From Desmodesmus armatus (Eukaryota > Chlorophyta > Chlorophyceae > Sphaeropleales > Scenedesmaceae): DNA of 64,000 nucleotides. Positions within the stretch are counted from its first letter, which is position 1, and each line of letters begins with the position of its first letter. The stretch covers positions 186,001 through 250,000 of the forward strand of contig VIIQ02000601.1 of assembly GCA_007449985.2 (NCBI GenBank), in the 5' to 3' direction. Made by a program: the position numbers and the translations under genes. The notes beneath the pieces are model-generated. The model did not search any database and was not told where the DNA came from. It saw nothing but the letters and a program-made list of their open reading frames with translations. This document shows, one piece after another, positions 1 through 13,233 of the stretch.

Positions 1-109
1 GCTGTGTGAGGCAAACCCAGCAAGAGCAGAAAGAACAACAAAGCAAAGAACATATAGAGCCAGACCAATCCCCTTCAGGACTGTTCTGACACCCACTCAC
101 CTAGCTGCT

Positions 110-1265
110 CTACATCTCGCCGCATAGCAGCAATTGCTCTGGTGTGAGCTGCAGTGCCTCATCATCAGCTGCAGCACCTGCACTGCCAGCCAGCTCCTGG
201 GGATCCACAGTGCTGAATATCTTATCAACCTGGACACAGCACAGGACAGCATAGCACAGCGCAGCACAGCATGCGTTGGCACAGCTATGTGCTAAAGTTT
301 GCTACATGCAAAGGTATGGTACTGTTGCGTGCCGGCAACCGTCGTTATCCTGTGAGGGTTCTGCACCAACAAGACTGGCAATCATGTTCCACTGGTGACT
401 GCGCAATAAAAGTGCACTTGCCTTGTGCACAACTTGCTGCCCCTGCCTGTCTGACTGCTTGTGTTTCTGCTCGAGCACACTCACCTTAGATGACATGAAC
501 TGCTTTTTCAACTTGCGCTCCAGTAGCCGCTGCTGCTGTTGCTGCCGCTGCTGCTCAACAATCTGCTGCTGGCTGGGCTGCGCTGCTGCTGTCTTGATGC
601 CTTTGTTACCCTTGCCGCCTGACAGGAAAGCCTGCAGCTTGCTGTCAGCAACTGAGGCTGCAGGCGATTCTCGGCGGCGGTGCTGCTGCTGCTGCTGTTG
701 GTGGTGCTGTTGCTGCTGTTGGCTGTCTGAGTCTTCTTCTTCTGCAGCACAACACAGCAAACTACCAACAGGTCAGCTATGAAGCGTTTCAACCAGTATT
801 TTGTGTCTGTGGGGAACGTGAAGGCAACAGTGAGTTTGTGCACCAGAAGAGGAGCACCAGCAACATTCAGCTGCTGCTTGGTTATACAGATGTTGGAGAA
901 ACCTGCTTACCAGATTCACTGTCTCCACTTGTGTCTTGCTGGGGGCTGCTGAGGCTTCCTGTCGAAGGCCGATGACCTGTTGCTGCTGCATGTTTGGCTT
1001 TCTTGGCCGACTGTTCGTCGTAGTCATCGAACATGCTCATGAAGCGTTCTCCTGCAAGTCAGCATGAGGCACACAGTCCATTTGACAGTCGCTGCTGCTG
1101 CTGCTGCTGCTGTTGTGCTGCTGGTACTGCCGCTGCTGTTGCTGCTCCAGCTGCTCAGTGCCTTTTTGCCTAAAGATCGCTTCGTAGCTTACCATACGCT
1201 GCAAGTGCGTCTGGTACGTCATCTGCAGCTGCTGTTTGAGCGGACTTCTGCCTCTGCCTCTTCAT
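110..1265 (-). CDS. Gln-rich protein, unknown function, 4 exons
   Basis: I do not recognise this protein. Four exons (1265-1193, 1051-911, 741-485, 229-110) join with GT-AG introns in consistent phases to give 196 residues ending in TAG. It starts MKRQRQK and continues through an acidic patch (FMSMFDDYDEQSAKK), an EEEDSDS run, two long Gln/His tracts encoded by CAG repeats, and a basic helix-like stretch (RLLERKLKKQFMSSK). There is no signal peptide or membrane segment. The charge and Gln composition suggest a nuclear or RNA-associated protein, but that is only inference. An alternative frame in the last exon reaches a GTGAGT donor at about 97, so the gene could instead continue beyond the window. 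Confidence 0.55.
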
Positions 1266-3357
1266 AATGTCTGATCAACACTCAAATTCTCGATGGGCTG
1301 TCGTGTTACAGCTCAACCACTGTAGAATATCACTACGACATGTAAATGCATTATCTGAGCGTTGTGAGGGAGGTGTGATGAGTATTTGGGTCCAAGGTTT
1401 CAGTTGATGCAGGGCCTGGCCCATACAGGCCAAGGAACAGTTCCCTCGGTCATGTATCATTGAGGTTCAACGTGTTGTTGACCTTCCGTGTCAACCCCGG
1501 CACCCGCTGAACTGCATGTGACACACAACGCAAATCTGCAGTCTAGACTGTGGCCTGGTTCCTGCGGTTCCTGTCAGGTGCACAGCTCTCAGCCTTTCTG
1601 GGTGTCTCACAACTCACAACGTCATTTGACACTCCCTGTGGCCTGGCTGACTTAGCGGCGTACTGTGAGCAAAGGGACAGAAGGGAAGCCAGCCTGGTGC
1701 GGTACTGGTATGGGCACTGGGGGCAGGTAGGCAGCTCTGCCTCCATGAGAGTCATGGTACCAGGCTGGATGCCTGCCTGCTTCGGTTGTTGAGTGGGTGT
1801 TAGAGGCACTGTTGAGTGGGTGTTAGAGGCACTGTTCAAAAGGCCACCAGCCTGCAGAGGTCCTTCGTCATGAAAGACACTGCAGCAAGTGAGCCCACAT
1901 TGCATACGGCACTGCCGCTGCAACATGCCACCCAACACAAGCCACTCAGGGCATGCAACAACAAAACCCCTCTCACCCACTGCATTATTTTACCAGCAGC
2001 ACTCGGACTCTCCCTCTCACTCACACAAACACAATCTCCTGTAGTTGCTGCACAAAGTTGGCAAAACCAGAGGTTGTCGACTGGGTCTGCTCCTCTCATC
2101 AACACACGTTGGTTGGCTCACTAGAAGGACCAGCAAAACACGCAGTGTTGCTCATACCATGAGTAAATATACCTGTCTGCCACGCAGACCGGATGTGCCA
2201 TCATTTAGGTAGTGCAAAAGCCGGTAGTGCAAAAGCCCAGCTGCACAACAAGTCATACGCACCATGACCCCCCCCCCCACACACACACACACAAACGCCC
2301 CGCAACACCACACCTACAAACCAGCCCCAAAGCCAATCTTCAGTGCTACACACGCAGGCACTGCAAGCCATACATATGCCCCAGTCGCAGAAGATACCAA
2401 TGGATAGCACAACACAATCAAATTGCAGCAGCATCAGCAAAAAGGTCAAGCAGTCCTAGTGCATGGTCAAACAGTCAAAATCACACATCACAGCAGCAGC
2501 CGAAACACACTTCAGCCCCCGGCCAGCCGGACCATTAGGAGACTTCAGGTCGCAGCATACCAAGTTGGAGTGATACCGCAACGCTCTCCCATGCCCCCTG
2601 CCTACCACAGGACCGCCTTGTCTGAGAGCCACAACACTGCACGAGTCACTGCACTGCAACAGCTGCCTCACAGAGCCGGCAACCATGAGGCCCTCAGGGC
2701 CGCACGTGTGCTGATCACTGTGCTGCATGCATGTGTCACAGCACTGCCTGATAGCTCCCAGCACTGCCTGCACATGGCTGTCTGTGCATCACCGCACCAG
2801 CCACCTAAGGCCGTCCAGCATCTAGAGGCCATCCCAGGCTGCTGATGTGTAAGTCATAGCACCGTATGTGTCTGCTGCGCTGCAACAGCTGCCTCACAGA
2901 GCCGGCACCATGAGCCCCTCGTCCGGCGTGTCTGCCCACACATCCGGCATGCATGCGTCGGTGAAGGGCTGCTGCTGCTTCAGGTCCCAGCCAGCATCCT
3001 CACAAAACCAGTTGGACCCCACTGCCTCCACCTGGGGCCAGCAGCCATCAGGCACACAGCGCCACTGCTCACACCGGCAGCAGCGCACCCTGCAGGAACA
3101 CCAGCAGCCAGCACAGCACAGGGCAGCACAGCACAGCTTGAGACTACCAGCAGCAACTCAGAAGAGGAAGGAAGAGACTTTTGAGTGAACAGGCTTGGAA
3201 CAGCTACTATTTCGATAGAACAGCTACTGGCATGGGCCCTCTGAGCACCATCAGTTACATGCTGCACAGCTGTGTGCCTGCACAACCTAGCTGATCAAGA
3301 AGGCAGTGCACAAAACCCTTCCTGTAAGAAAGGCACTGCAGTGAATCTAACACTCAC
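1266..3357. other. Intergenic, no supported gene
   Basis: No exon chain with matching phases was found here. The stretch holds CA-rich low-complexity sequence (around 2270-2295), a 24-bp tandem duplication at about 1795-1840, and a roughly 33-bp direct repeat at 2654-2688 and 2880-2912 (CTGCAACAGCTGCCTCACAG and onward). A minus-strand open frame at 1543-1980 carries a Cys-x2-Cys pair, but I could not tie it to a gene. The lower-numbered end of the region probably includes the promoter of the Gln-rich gene, and the upper end the 3' part of the RAMA gene. Confidence 0.5.
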
Positions 3358-5605
3358 CACTTTGGTGCTCCCTGCCCGGGTGCAGGCTGCTGTGCTGGAG
3401 CCTCCTCCTGCAGAAAGAGACAGTTGGCAGCTGTCAGCATGAAGTGACATTCCAGTCAACTATGGTGGTCAAGCCAACACACGGCTTGATATCAGGCACT
3501 GACACGTCACAACAACACACCCAGGGGCCTTAGCAAGCAGAACCACACAGCTGGGCCTTCCTACCCACTTACATTCCAAACCCCCATTCCCGAACTGGCA
3601 TGCTTGAAGATAGATATCTATCTACCTGCAACAACAACACCTGCCTTTCCCCAAAGCCCGCAGTTCTGCCAACCGCCCCCAACACCCCCTGCAAACGCCT
3701 TACCTGCAGCATCGGCTGGTGGGGATCCACCGGGCACTGCAACACAGCCCCACCCAAGGCCTGATGCACAGCTGCCCCTGTTTGTGCTGCTGCGCCAGCT
3801 ACGCCCTGCTGCTGAGCCGCCGAACCTGGCCCTCCTGCAGCAGCCGCATTACTGCCTGCAAGCTTTAGAGGCATCTTGAACTTTAGCTTGGGCTTCGGCT
3901 GCTGTGCCTGCCCCTGCCCCGGGTCCTGCTGCTGTGCAGGCTGCAGCACCCGCGGCTCCTGCTGCTGTGCACTGTGCTGCTGCGGCAGCCCCTTGATGTT
4001 TCCCAGTTTGAGCTTTGGCATCGGCAGCGGCGGCCGCTGCCCTGGCTGCTGCTGCTGTTGCTGCTGCGTTGGTTGCTGCTGCTGTTGCTGCCCCTGCGCT
4101 TGCTGCTGCTGCTGCTGGCGTGGGCTGCTTTGGTTCCTGCGTGGGGTTTTATTTGATTGCTGCTTGTAGGGTTGACCCAGCATTTTGGCATGGTACTGCT
4201 GCCGGATGGCATTCAGCAGTATACCGTCAACGTAGACGCTGTGCCAGCCGTCGTCACCCTGTTTGCCTGGTGTAATGATCCGCTTGACGTGGACTGAGAA
4301 AGCGCTGGGGGTGTTGAAGGTGGTACCTGCACATGTGCGTGAGAACGGGGAAAGTGAGGAATTAAATTTGGGAGGTGAATCAAGTCAGTCTGTCAAGCGA
4401 ACATTTGCATGTGTGCTGTGAGGGACGCTGTCACTGCCCGCCTCTGTCAATCTGTGTCACAGTCAGTGCACAGACGGCACAATGGCGGGGATTGGTGGGG
4501 GGGGGGCATTGCAGAGGCATGTGATGGTGTTCTGGGTTACGCAGCTGTGGGGACACACCCACTGAAGAACACCTAAGTACAAAGCCACACCTGCCAGGCT
4601 ATAGCCCCAAAGATGTTTTACTTTGCAGCTGGGAGGGGAGGCAGACTGGCTGTGTGTTCCAAAGCTACCAGCTGCAAACAGTGCGTAGGAGTGCTGCTAG
4701 AGTGACGGGCAGCATGCACTGGCCCTTCGCCTTCAGCACCTGCTGCTGACATATCAACACTTGCCGCCACACCCTCGCTATCACAACTATCGACATCCCA
4801 TCCTGCCAGCTGCCAGCATGTCACCCACCCCCACCCTCCTCTAGCACATTCTTTGTTTGTGGGAACAACCACAAACCCCACGCCAGCTGCTACCCAGAAG
4901 CAGTCAGACATCCGCACATCTGCACCATCACCTACAGCAGCTGCATCATGATGATCAGTTCCCACCCGGCCACAACCCCCCTGCGCACCTCTGAATAGGA
5001 TTGTCCCATTGCTTTGCAGCGCTCCTGCATAGGTGCTGCCCTTGTAGGTGACCTTCATGTTGTCATCACCCGGCTGCAGCATGCCTGCTTCGATCAGGTC
5101 TGCTAAGCTGGGCCCACCCTTGCTGCCACCTGCCTTACTGCTGCCGGCAGGACTGCCGGTGGAGTGGTTGCTGGTGCTGGGCTTCACTGAAACACTCTAA
5201 AGCAGTGCAATAGAGTGAGAAAAAAGCAAAAGCACAACGTAAAGATGATGGGTGAACGTTCAGGGGGCTACAGAAGAAAACGAGAGTGTGCTGCTGCTGG
5301 GTTGTGAAATTTGAAAGCAGGATGAGGGTGTTAGCTGCAGGTGAGGGCTTACCAGCCTCCGTTTGCCCTCCTGTTGAGGCTGTGCGACTGCTGGTTGCGC
5401 TGCTGGATCGATGAAGAGTGCCGAAGGTCCTGCAGGATTGAACAGCAGATGGTCAACAGCAGCGACAGCAATAACAGCAGCAGCAATGGAACAACCACCA
5501 ACCGAGGCAGCACCCCAGCGATCTGCAACCGTGTTTGAGGCACTTACCATCATCCAATGGCTGGCCCAGCTGCAACAGGTGATAGGTGGTGCCGGAGACA
5601 AACAT
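3358..5605 (-). CDS. RAMA-domain protein, putative DNA N6-methyladenine reader
   Basis: Exons 5605-5548, 5429-5353, 5196-4989 and 4326-3704 join in phase; 3625-3573 and 3407-3358 are likely further exons, so the 3' end is provisional. Residues about 74-160 form a RAMA domain. It has the opening PSLADLIEAGMLQPGD, the YKGSTYAGAL strand, NGTILF, the TPSAFSVHVKR helix and the closing DDGWHSVYVDG. RAMA is found beside bacterial adenine methylases and in eukaryotic MPND-type proteins, where it is linked to recognition of modified DNA. Two Lys-rich motifs (PKLKLGNIKGL, PKPKLKFKMPLKL) lie in a long poly-Gln tail. No JAMM/MPN motif is visible, unlike MPND. Start chosen because MFVSGTTYHLL is the only in-phase ATG. 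The gene is divergent from NAT9. Confidence 0.75.
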
Positions 5606-5945
5606 GTTACCAGCTGTTCTTCGCTGCTTCTACACCCTGCAGCTGACAGCGACTGTTTGATGCAGACAGTGAATTTCTAAAATACCAAACGCACAATTGA
5701 GCACTTTTCGGCGCCGACTTCGACCTCTTCTGCATGTCATTGTTATACACACTGTGGTTGCCAACCGCCATGAAAACTGTGCAAGTGCCCATGTTCCCCC
5801 ACGTGGATCTCACCCAGAGTCACGCAAGATATGATCAGCAACATTCGTGAACTCTTCTGCATTGCCAGTGCCCAAAGGTGATCGCGGCTGTGTGGCAGCA
5901 GTGCCAGTTATCACCCCACATACTGACACGTACCAGCAGCACCCC
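5606..5945. promoter_or_regulatory. Divergent promoter region, RAMA gene / NAT9
   Basis: These 340 bases separate the start codons of two divergent genes, so both 5' UTRs and core promoters must lie here. I see no clear TATA box or known operator. Confidence 0.4.
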
Positions 5946-7377
<1,432 letters not shown>

Positions 7378-8385
7378 TGTGCCACACGCAGTACTGCACT
7401 AGTGCGCTGGTGATGTCTGCTGACTCGATCTTGTGGTTGGTTGTAGTAAGATCGCAGATGCTGAAGCTGCCGTGTCTGTCCACGAAAAGAAGCGGTTGGT
7501 GATGCATATGCATGTGCAGCCTCGATGTTGTGGTTGGTGGTGGCAGTGTGGATAATGGTGCAGTGTGTGTTCAACACATTGGCAGTGGGGGGAAATGCGA
7601 CTGGAGGCGACATGTTGACGTTGCATTGGATTCTTTTTTCATGGGGTTTTGGATGTCGGTGGACCAGTGTGTCCTACACTTGCAGCTGCAATGCTGTCTG
7701 ACCAAGGCGCTGGACAAGCGCTTGCAGAGCCTGTTGAAACTTGGGTGATGTTCAGCTGTACATGATCCCATGCTCCATGTCTGTGCTATACCTGCAGTGA
7801 CTGCTGGATAGTGTGACCGGCCACCAGGACCCGCCAACTGCCTTCTGAGAGCCACAGCACATGCTGAGCCAGCTTGACAGTTTGATATATGCTGCTGCTT
7901 ACTGGCAACATGGGCTGGATCCCGACCATCCGCTGCTGCCCTGATCATGACCAGCCTGTTTGTATACTCAATAGGCAACATATCGTAAATTGACATCATC
8001 TTCCAGCGTGCTAGATATGAACTACTTGCCAATCAACTGGTTGAGCCCTGGTGTTGTAACAGAGCGTTCTGAAGGAACACTGTGCTCCCTGTGTTACCCA
8101 GAACCCTCCATACATCCATCCCTAGAACAGCAGATGCAGCTGACGTCAACCTCAGCTGAAAGCACAGCTGCACAACCTGCACACATATGGTCACCGCCCT
8201 ACTGCAACATCCGCAGCAGACACAGGCCTTGCACCCATGCAACGCCTACCGGTGGCACCTACGTTACTGCCAGGCTGTCGACTGTTGTGCGCCTGCTGCT
8301 GCTGCTCTTGTACGTACATCCCAAACCAACCTACCACCCCCAAGCCCTGTTACTGCTGCTGCTGCTTGTGATGCTGGTTGAGCTG
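7378..8385. other. Intergenic, between convergent NAT9 and bL17
   Basis: Both 3' UTRs lie here. No protein or RNA gene is supported. A TGTAA on the plus strand at about 8054 could serve as the NAT9 poly(A) signal. Short CTG runs occur near 8290-8380. Confidence 0.45.
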
Positions 8386-9243
8386 TTACACCAGCTCAAT
8401 GATGGCCATCTCTGTGGCGTCACCCCTGCGCAGCACTGGCTCAGGCTTCACGCGGGTGTAGCCACCCTCACGGTCGCCAAAGCGCTCTGCGACAAACACA
8501 CACACATGGACAGGCATACAGGAAGGCGACAATTCAGCAGGTTTGCTTGGTCGGCCGGAGGCACGGTACAGGACATCACTTGACTGTTGCAGACTCGGTG
8601 GTTGTGTGTCGATCCTACATGAGGGCAATACAGGCCGATCCTCTTCCTCATCCCGGCTGCACCCCTGCTCCACAACAGGACAGCTGCCAGCATCAAGCCA
8701 CACACATCCAGCCGCACCAGCACCCTCACCCCCCCCCCCCCCCACCAGCTCACCAGCAGCACCAGAGAACAGGTTGGCCACCAGCTCCTTGTCATAGATC
8801 CACGCCAGGGCCTGTGCAGACAGATGTAGGTGCAGCGGGGCACGACGCAGCAACACAGGGGGAAACAGGGCCTTCAGTGCGCTGCTCTTTGTGCAACATT
8901 GGCCAGAGGAGCATGCACCCGCTAAAGCTAGTTACACACAACCCAGCTGACTGCTGCTCCTGATTGGCTGCCTCTTGAATATCGTGCTGTAACTGGCGAT
9001 AGGCTCCGTCACTGTCCCCATCACCACAAGCAGTCCCTGCCTATTGATCTTCCCTGTGGCTGCGCCACGCCCCGGCACTGGTGCAGTAACCAGCCTGTGA
9101 CAGCTGACAGCATGCTGCGATGTGCTGCCACCCACTGTCGAACAAGCCCACTGGCCACCCATGCACAACCACAAACAGCATAAACACTCTCTCACAGTCC
9201 CTCCTAGCTGCTTCTCCTCCAACTCTGTCCTGCCTTTGTTCCA

Positions 9244-9275
<32 letters not shown>

Positions 9276-10160
9276 AAGCTGCTGCTGTGCGGGTGCTGCC
9301 CTGCTACTGTCAGCTGTCCTGCGCACCTGGCGGCGTGCATGTAGGCTGCCGTCCTTTGCCAGTGTGATCATCTTGTCCACATAGCCACGCACCACCTTGG
9401 CCTTCACCTGAGCACACACCACAGCAGCAGCAGCACAAGCCTACTACTAAGCAACACACTCAGGACCTCGCCCTGCTGCAAGGGACGCGCAAGCACTGCC
9501 AGTTGCTGCTCTAGTGACTATCTGACCCCGCAGCTTCCATGGTCAGCCCCTGTACTGTCCACAGCAAGCAGCTGCATTACAAGATGAGTGCTGAGTGCAG
9601 ATGCTGGGGTTGCCATTTGGCTGTGACTATAAGCAGCACGCATGCTGCTCGGCTGGCCAGTGAGGAGCAGAAGCCGGGCTGCATGGCCTGCTGCTGCTGA
9701 GCATGCAGAGACTCCTCAAAAATGAAGCAGCAGGATGCTGCCCCTACATTCAAAGGATCCCACTTGTCCAGCAGCACAACCCCATGCACAGGCAATTCAC
9801 CAACCCCAACTTGCCCAAGCCTTTTGAATCCTGGCTGCAACCCACTGCAAGAGACCGTTGGAGACTGTCACAAGGCACTGCAACTGCAGCAGAGCCCTCC
9901 CTGTATGCACAATTGCTGCTGCTGCTACTGCTGCCACCCCTGCTGACCTTGGTGGTCCTGATTTGCCCGTGCCGCAACACCTCTGTGGTCAAGGCACGCA
10001 GCAGAGCCTTCCTCTGGTCTGCTGGACGGCCCAGGTGCTTCAACCGGTTGCCGTGGCGCATCATGGTCCACTTCATGACTGAAGTGAATGGTGCTGCTGC
10101 TGCAATGGATTGACCCGCCTCTGCAGTCACCAAAAAAGCAACGCGATAGCTCGGTAACAT
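8386..10160 (-). CDS. Plastid-type large-subunit ribosomal protein bL17
   Basis: Four exons (10160-9948, 9407-9327, 8811-8754, 8486-8386) join in phase to 150 residues. The bL17 core is unmistakable: [74 protein letters not shown], and the terminal [12 protein letters not shown] to [20 protein letters not shown] resembles the chloroplast form of land plants more than the mitochondrial form. About 33 residues precede MRHG (starting [15 protein letters not shown]) and could be a short transit peptide; a second in-frame ATG at 10076 would remove most of it. The product would bind 23S rRNA in the plastid ribosome near the exit tunnel. The final TAA lies inside a TGTAA, so signal and stop codon overlap. 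Confidence 0.9.
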
Positions 10161-10624
10161 AAACGTATGTTCAGATCAATAATTGGCACCTGGCGGACAT
10201 GTTTCGCCTAGTGGCCTTGCAACACCACAGGAATCGCTCTGGGCGGCGAAACTACGCACCGTCTGCACGCTGTCCCACGCTGACGCCAGAGAGGACATTG
10301 CTAGATGTTGGCAGGACAACTGGCCGAGCAGCAGCACGAGCTGGCCTTGTGCTGCTGAATGCGCAGGCTGAGCCTGCCTTGAGCGTCAACATCGTGCAGC
10401 GTCAAGCAAAGCAGCTACAATGCTTATACACGCACAATTGAGATATCCAGGCTGTCCGGTTCCGCTCGACCTGCTTCCGAGAGAATTTTTGGGGTTCAAG
10501 GCTGGAGTTCAAAAGGCAGCAGCTCAGTATTACTTAAAGGTGTGATATTGCAAATCAAGGGGCCGTTTGGCCGGGCTCGAAGGAGTGTCCAGAAACGCAC
10601 AGGATGACAGGGAACCAGCATGGC
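10161..10624. other. Region upstream of bL17, no gene seen
   Basis: This should contain the bL17 promoter on the minus strand. I see no recognisable coding exon or control motif in the stretch. Confidence 0.35.
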
Positions 10625-11290
10625 AGGGGCGGGGGGTGCAGGGGGATCCCAGTGGGGTGGGCGAAGCCCACCCCTTTCCCCCTGCAATCGCCATTCAACC
10701 TCAGCAACCTGGTGCAGCAGTTGCTTTTCACCTCCTTAGCAGCGATTCACAAAACAGGGTGGGGGTGCAGGGGGATCCCAGGGGGTGGGCTTTGCCCATC
10801 CCCCTTCCCCCTGCAATCGCCATGCAACCTCAGCAACCTGGTGGCAGCAGTTCCTTTCACCTCCTTAGCAGCTATTCACAACTCATGGGGGGGGGGGGTG
10901 CAGGGGGATCCCAGGGGGGTGGGCTTTCGCCCACCTTTCTTCCCCCTGCAATCGTCATTCCACCTCAGCGACCTGGTGCAGCAGTTGCTTTTCACCTCCT
11001 TAGTGCTAAGGCAGGCCCTACCTGCTGCTCAGCGACTCACAGCACAGGGGTGGGGGTGCAGGGGGATCCCAGGGGGGTGGGCTTTCGCCCACCCCCCTTC
11101 CCCCTGCAATCACCACTCAGCCTCAGTGACCTGGTGCAGCTGTGCTTTCAACCTCCTTGGCAGCAATTTGCACAGGGGGAAGGGAGTGCGGGGGGACCCC
11201 TGCAATCAGTACGTGGTGCACTCAGTGCACTCAACCTCGGCGACGTACCAGGTAGTGCAGGCTGTGATTTCAACCTCCTCGCGGCATTCA
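10625..11290. repeat. Minisatellite, about 4.5 units of 130-160 bp, each with a hairpin
   Basis: Units begin near 10628, 10759, 10888, 11048 and (degenerate) 11179. Each holds GGTGCAGGGGGATCCCAG, then a strong inverted repeat, then CCCCCTGCAATCGCCA, CCTCAGCAACCTGGTGCAGC and a CACCTCCTTAGCAGC end. The inverted repeat is GGGGTGGGC/GCCCACCCC around GAA in unit 1 and an 11-bp arm around TTTC in unit 4 (11072-11097). An open frame of 378 codons runs through the array but looks like a by-product of the repeat. Confidence 0.8.
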
Positions 11291-13233
11291 CCAGCAAGGA
11301 CAGCCTGCGGAAGGGAAGCTGGTGATACCGGTCACGGATCGCGTGAGGCACGCACAGCAGCTGCACCTGATGTTGCGCAATTGCTGAGTAACTATGAGGC
11401 CATAATTGAACTTAAGCGGACCGGTGGCGGACTGCTCGAGCACTGCTCGAGCTTCGGAACGGTTTTGGCCGATGTGTGCAGCCTGCTCTCTATTTACACC
11501 AAACGTATGCTAGTGGTAACAGAAATCAAACGCGCACGCGTGTCGTGCGAAATAAGCTTATCGCCTGGACAGCAGCAGCAAGCATCGCCGGTTCGATCGG
11601 TTCCTGCTGCCTGTACACTTTTGGCATGGGCTGCACGATGCTGTCCGGCTGGTCTCCACGATTTGTCCTTTGTGCTTTTGGTTTTACTCTGCTCTCATTT
11701 GGCATCTGCTCATTCGCAAAATCGAATCCTTCCCCCCTGAACCCTGAAGCTAGGTGCACAGGCTCTTCGGAGCTCCGCTCCTTCGAGAACACGCGTTGTG
11801 AGGAAAGGGCCAGCATTGGTTGCAACTTGGAGCATGCAGCATGGGTAGCAACCAGCATGTACTGCTGATTGCTGCTGCAGCCGCACACCCAGTGTGTTCC
11901 AGCGCTGCTACTGTAGCAATCTCACAGCTGACCGCTGCTACTGCAGCATGAAGCAAGACACCATGCTGTCAGCATCTTCACAGCCTTGCCTTGAAGGGCG
12001 CTCTGCACACCTCAAAAGGCTGCTTTGTCTACAAATTGACAGTGCTGCTTCTCCCACAGCACGTTCACCTGCAGTGCACTGCACCTGCACAGCGTGCAGC
12101 AGCGCCAGCCATGGTTGCCCTTGCAAGCCATCTGTCCTACCAGCAAACCCCACAGTGCCCTCGAAGCAAGCGACAGCACAGGCTGACCACAAGTGGCGTG
12201 CAGTGACCATGGCAAGGGAGCCCAGCACACCCACTGGTGGGCACATCACCCCAGCCTGTCAGAAAGGAGGTACCCTTCCGTCTATCCTGTCAGCTGATGC
12301 CCGTTCTTTGCACGCCATATCCACACACATCCCTGCATCATCCTCAGGTCACACGACGTCATAGGGCAGCAACTTAGACCTCTCTCAAACTTGTCATGCT
12401 TACTGTTCCCACACGTGGTGATTGCTGGCAGTTGGCTGTCACCAGGCAGGGGCCTGTGATCCCAAGCCAGAGGCCGTGGGCTGTACCCAGCAAACAGAGT
12501 GGGTGGCATAATGTGGGTGACATAATGTCACAATGTGACACATCAAGCAGGGGCCTGGGGTGGCAGCCATCCCCCTGACCAAGGGGTACCAGTGGGGTAC
12601 CCTGCAGCTAGCCAGCACAGAGAATACAACACGACCAAAAAACTGCTTGCATCCAAAGGAGAGCTTGACAACAGACATCACCGGAAGTGGTGATCAGCAG
12701 ACGTCGAACATACAACCGGTCACACATGCAAACATGCAGAGTTGCCCAGGCAAATGGCGGTGCAGCAGTCAAAGTCAGCAGCAGCCAGCAACACCAACAC
12801 ACACTGTAGTTTGCCTGCCCAGCCAAGCAAGTCAGCACCATAGCCGATACTCTACACTGCCGAGCGCAACGAACATAAGTGCACTTGCTGTGTACATACA
12901 AATGCTGTGTACCTACTTATGGATGCGTGTGTACACACACACCTTGAATGGCTGATGGCCCTCCCCTACCCAGCTGCTGCAGAGGCCATACAACCAAGTC
13001 AGTGGTCAAATGCAACCCCAACAAAGCAGCAACATCCACAAAACCAGCGCTTGCTGCGACTGGCAGAGCACGGGCCCACACATACATACTGTCAACACCC
13101 TAAGCTCTCTCTCTCTCCCAGCTGTTGATCCAGTCAAACTGTGTACGCATTTCAACGCCATTTCAAACAGTAGGTGTGAGTGCACCCCTCGATACCAGCA
13201 AGTCAGCAGTGACACAACCCCAGGCAACAGCCA
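11291..13233. other. Intergenic, no supported gene
   Basis: Several short open frames occur on both strands but none shows a domain or a phase-consistent exon chain. The lower-numbered end follows the minisatellite; the upper end should include the 3' UTR of the MYND gene, which is on the minus strand. Confidence 0.4.

Noticed and set aside
1543..1980. Minus-strand 145-codon frame with Cys-x2-Cys
   Set aside because: There is no partner ligands pattern, no homologous family recognised, and no matching splice phases.
10604..11740. 378-codon plus-strand frame
   Set aside because: It follows the minisatellite; the similar frame in each unit explains its length and there is no known motif.
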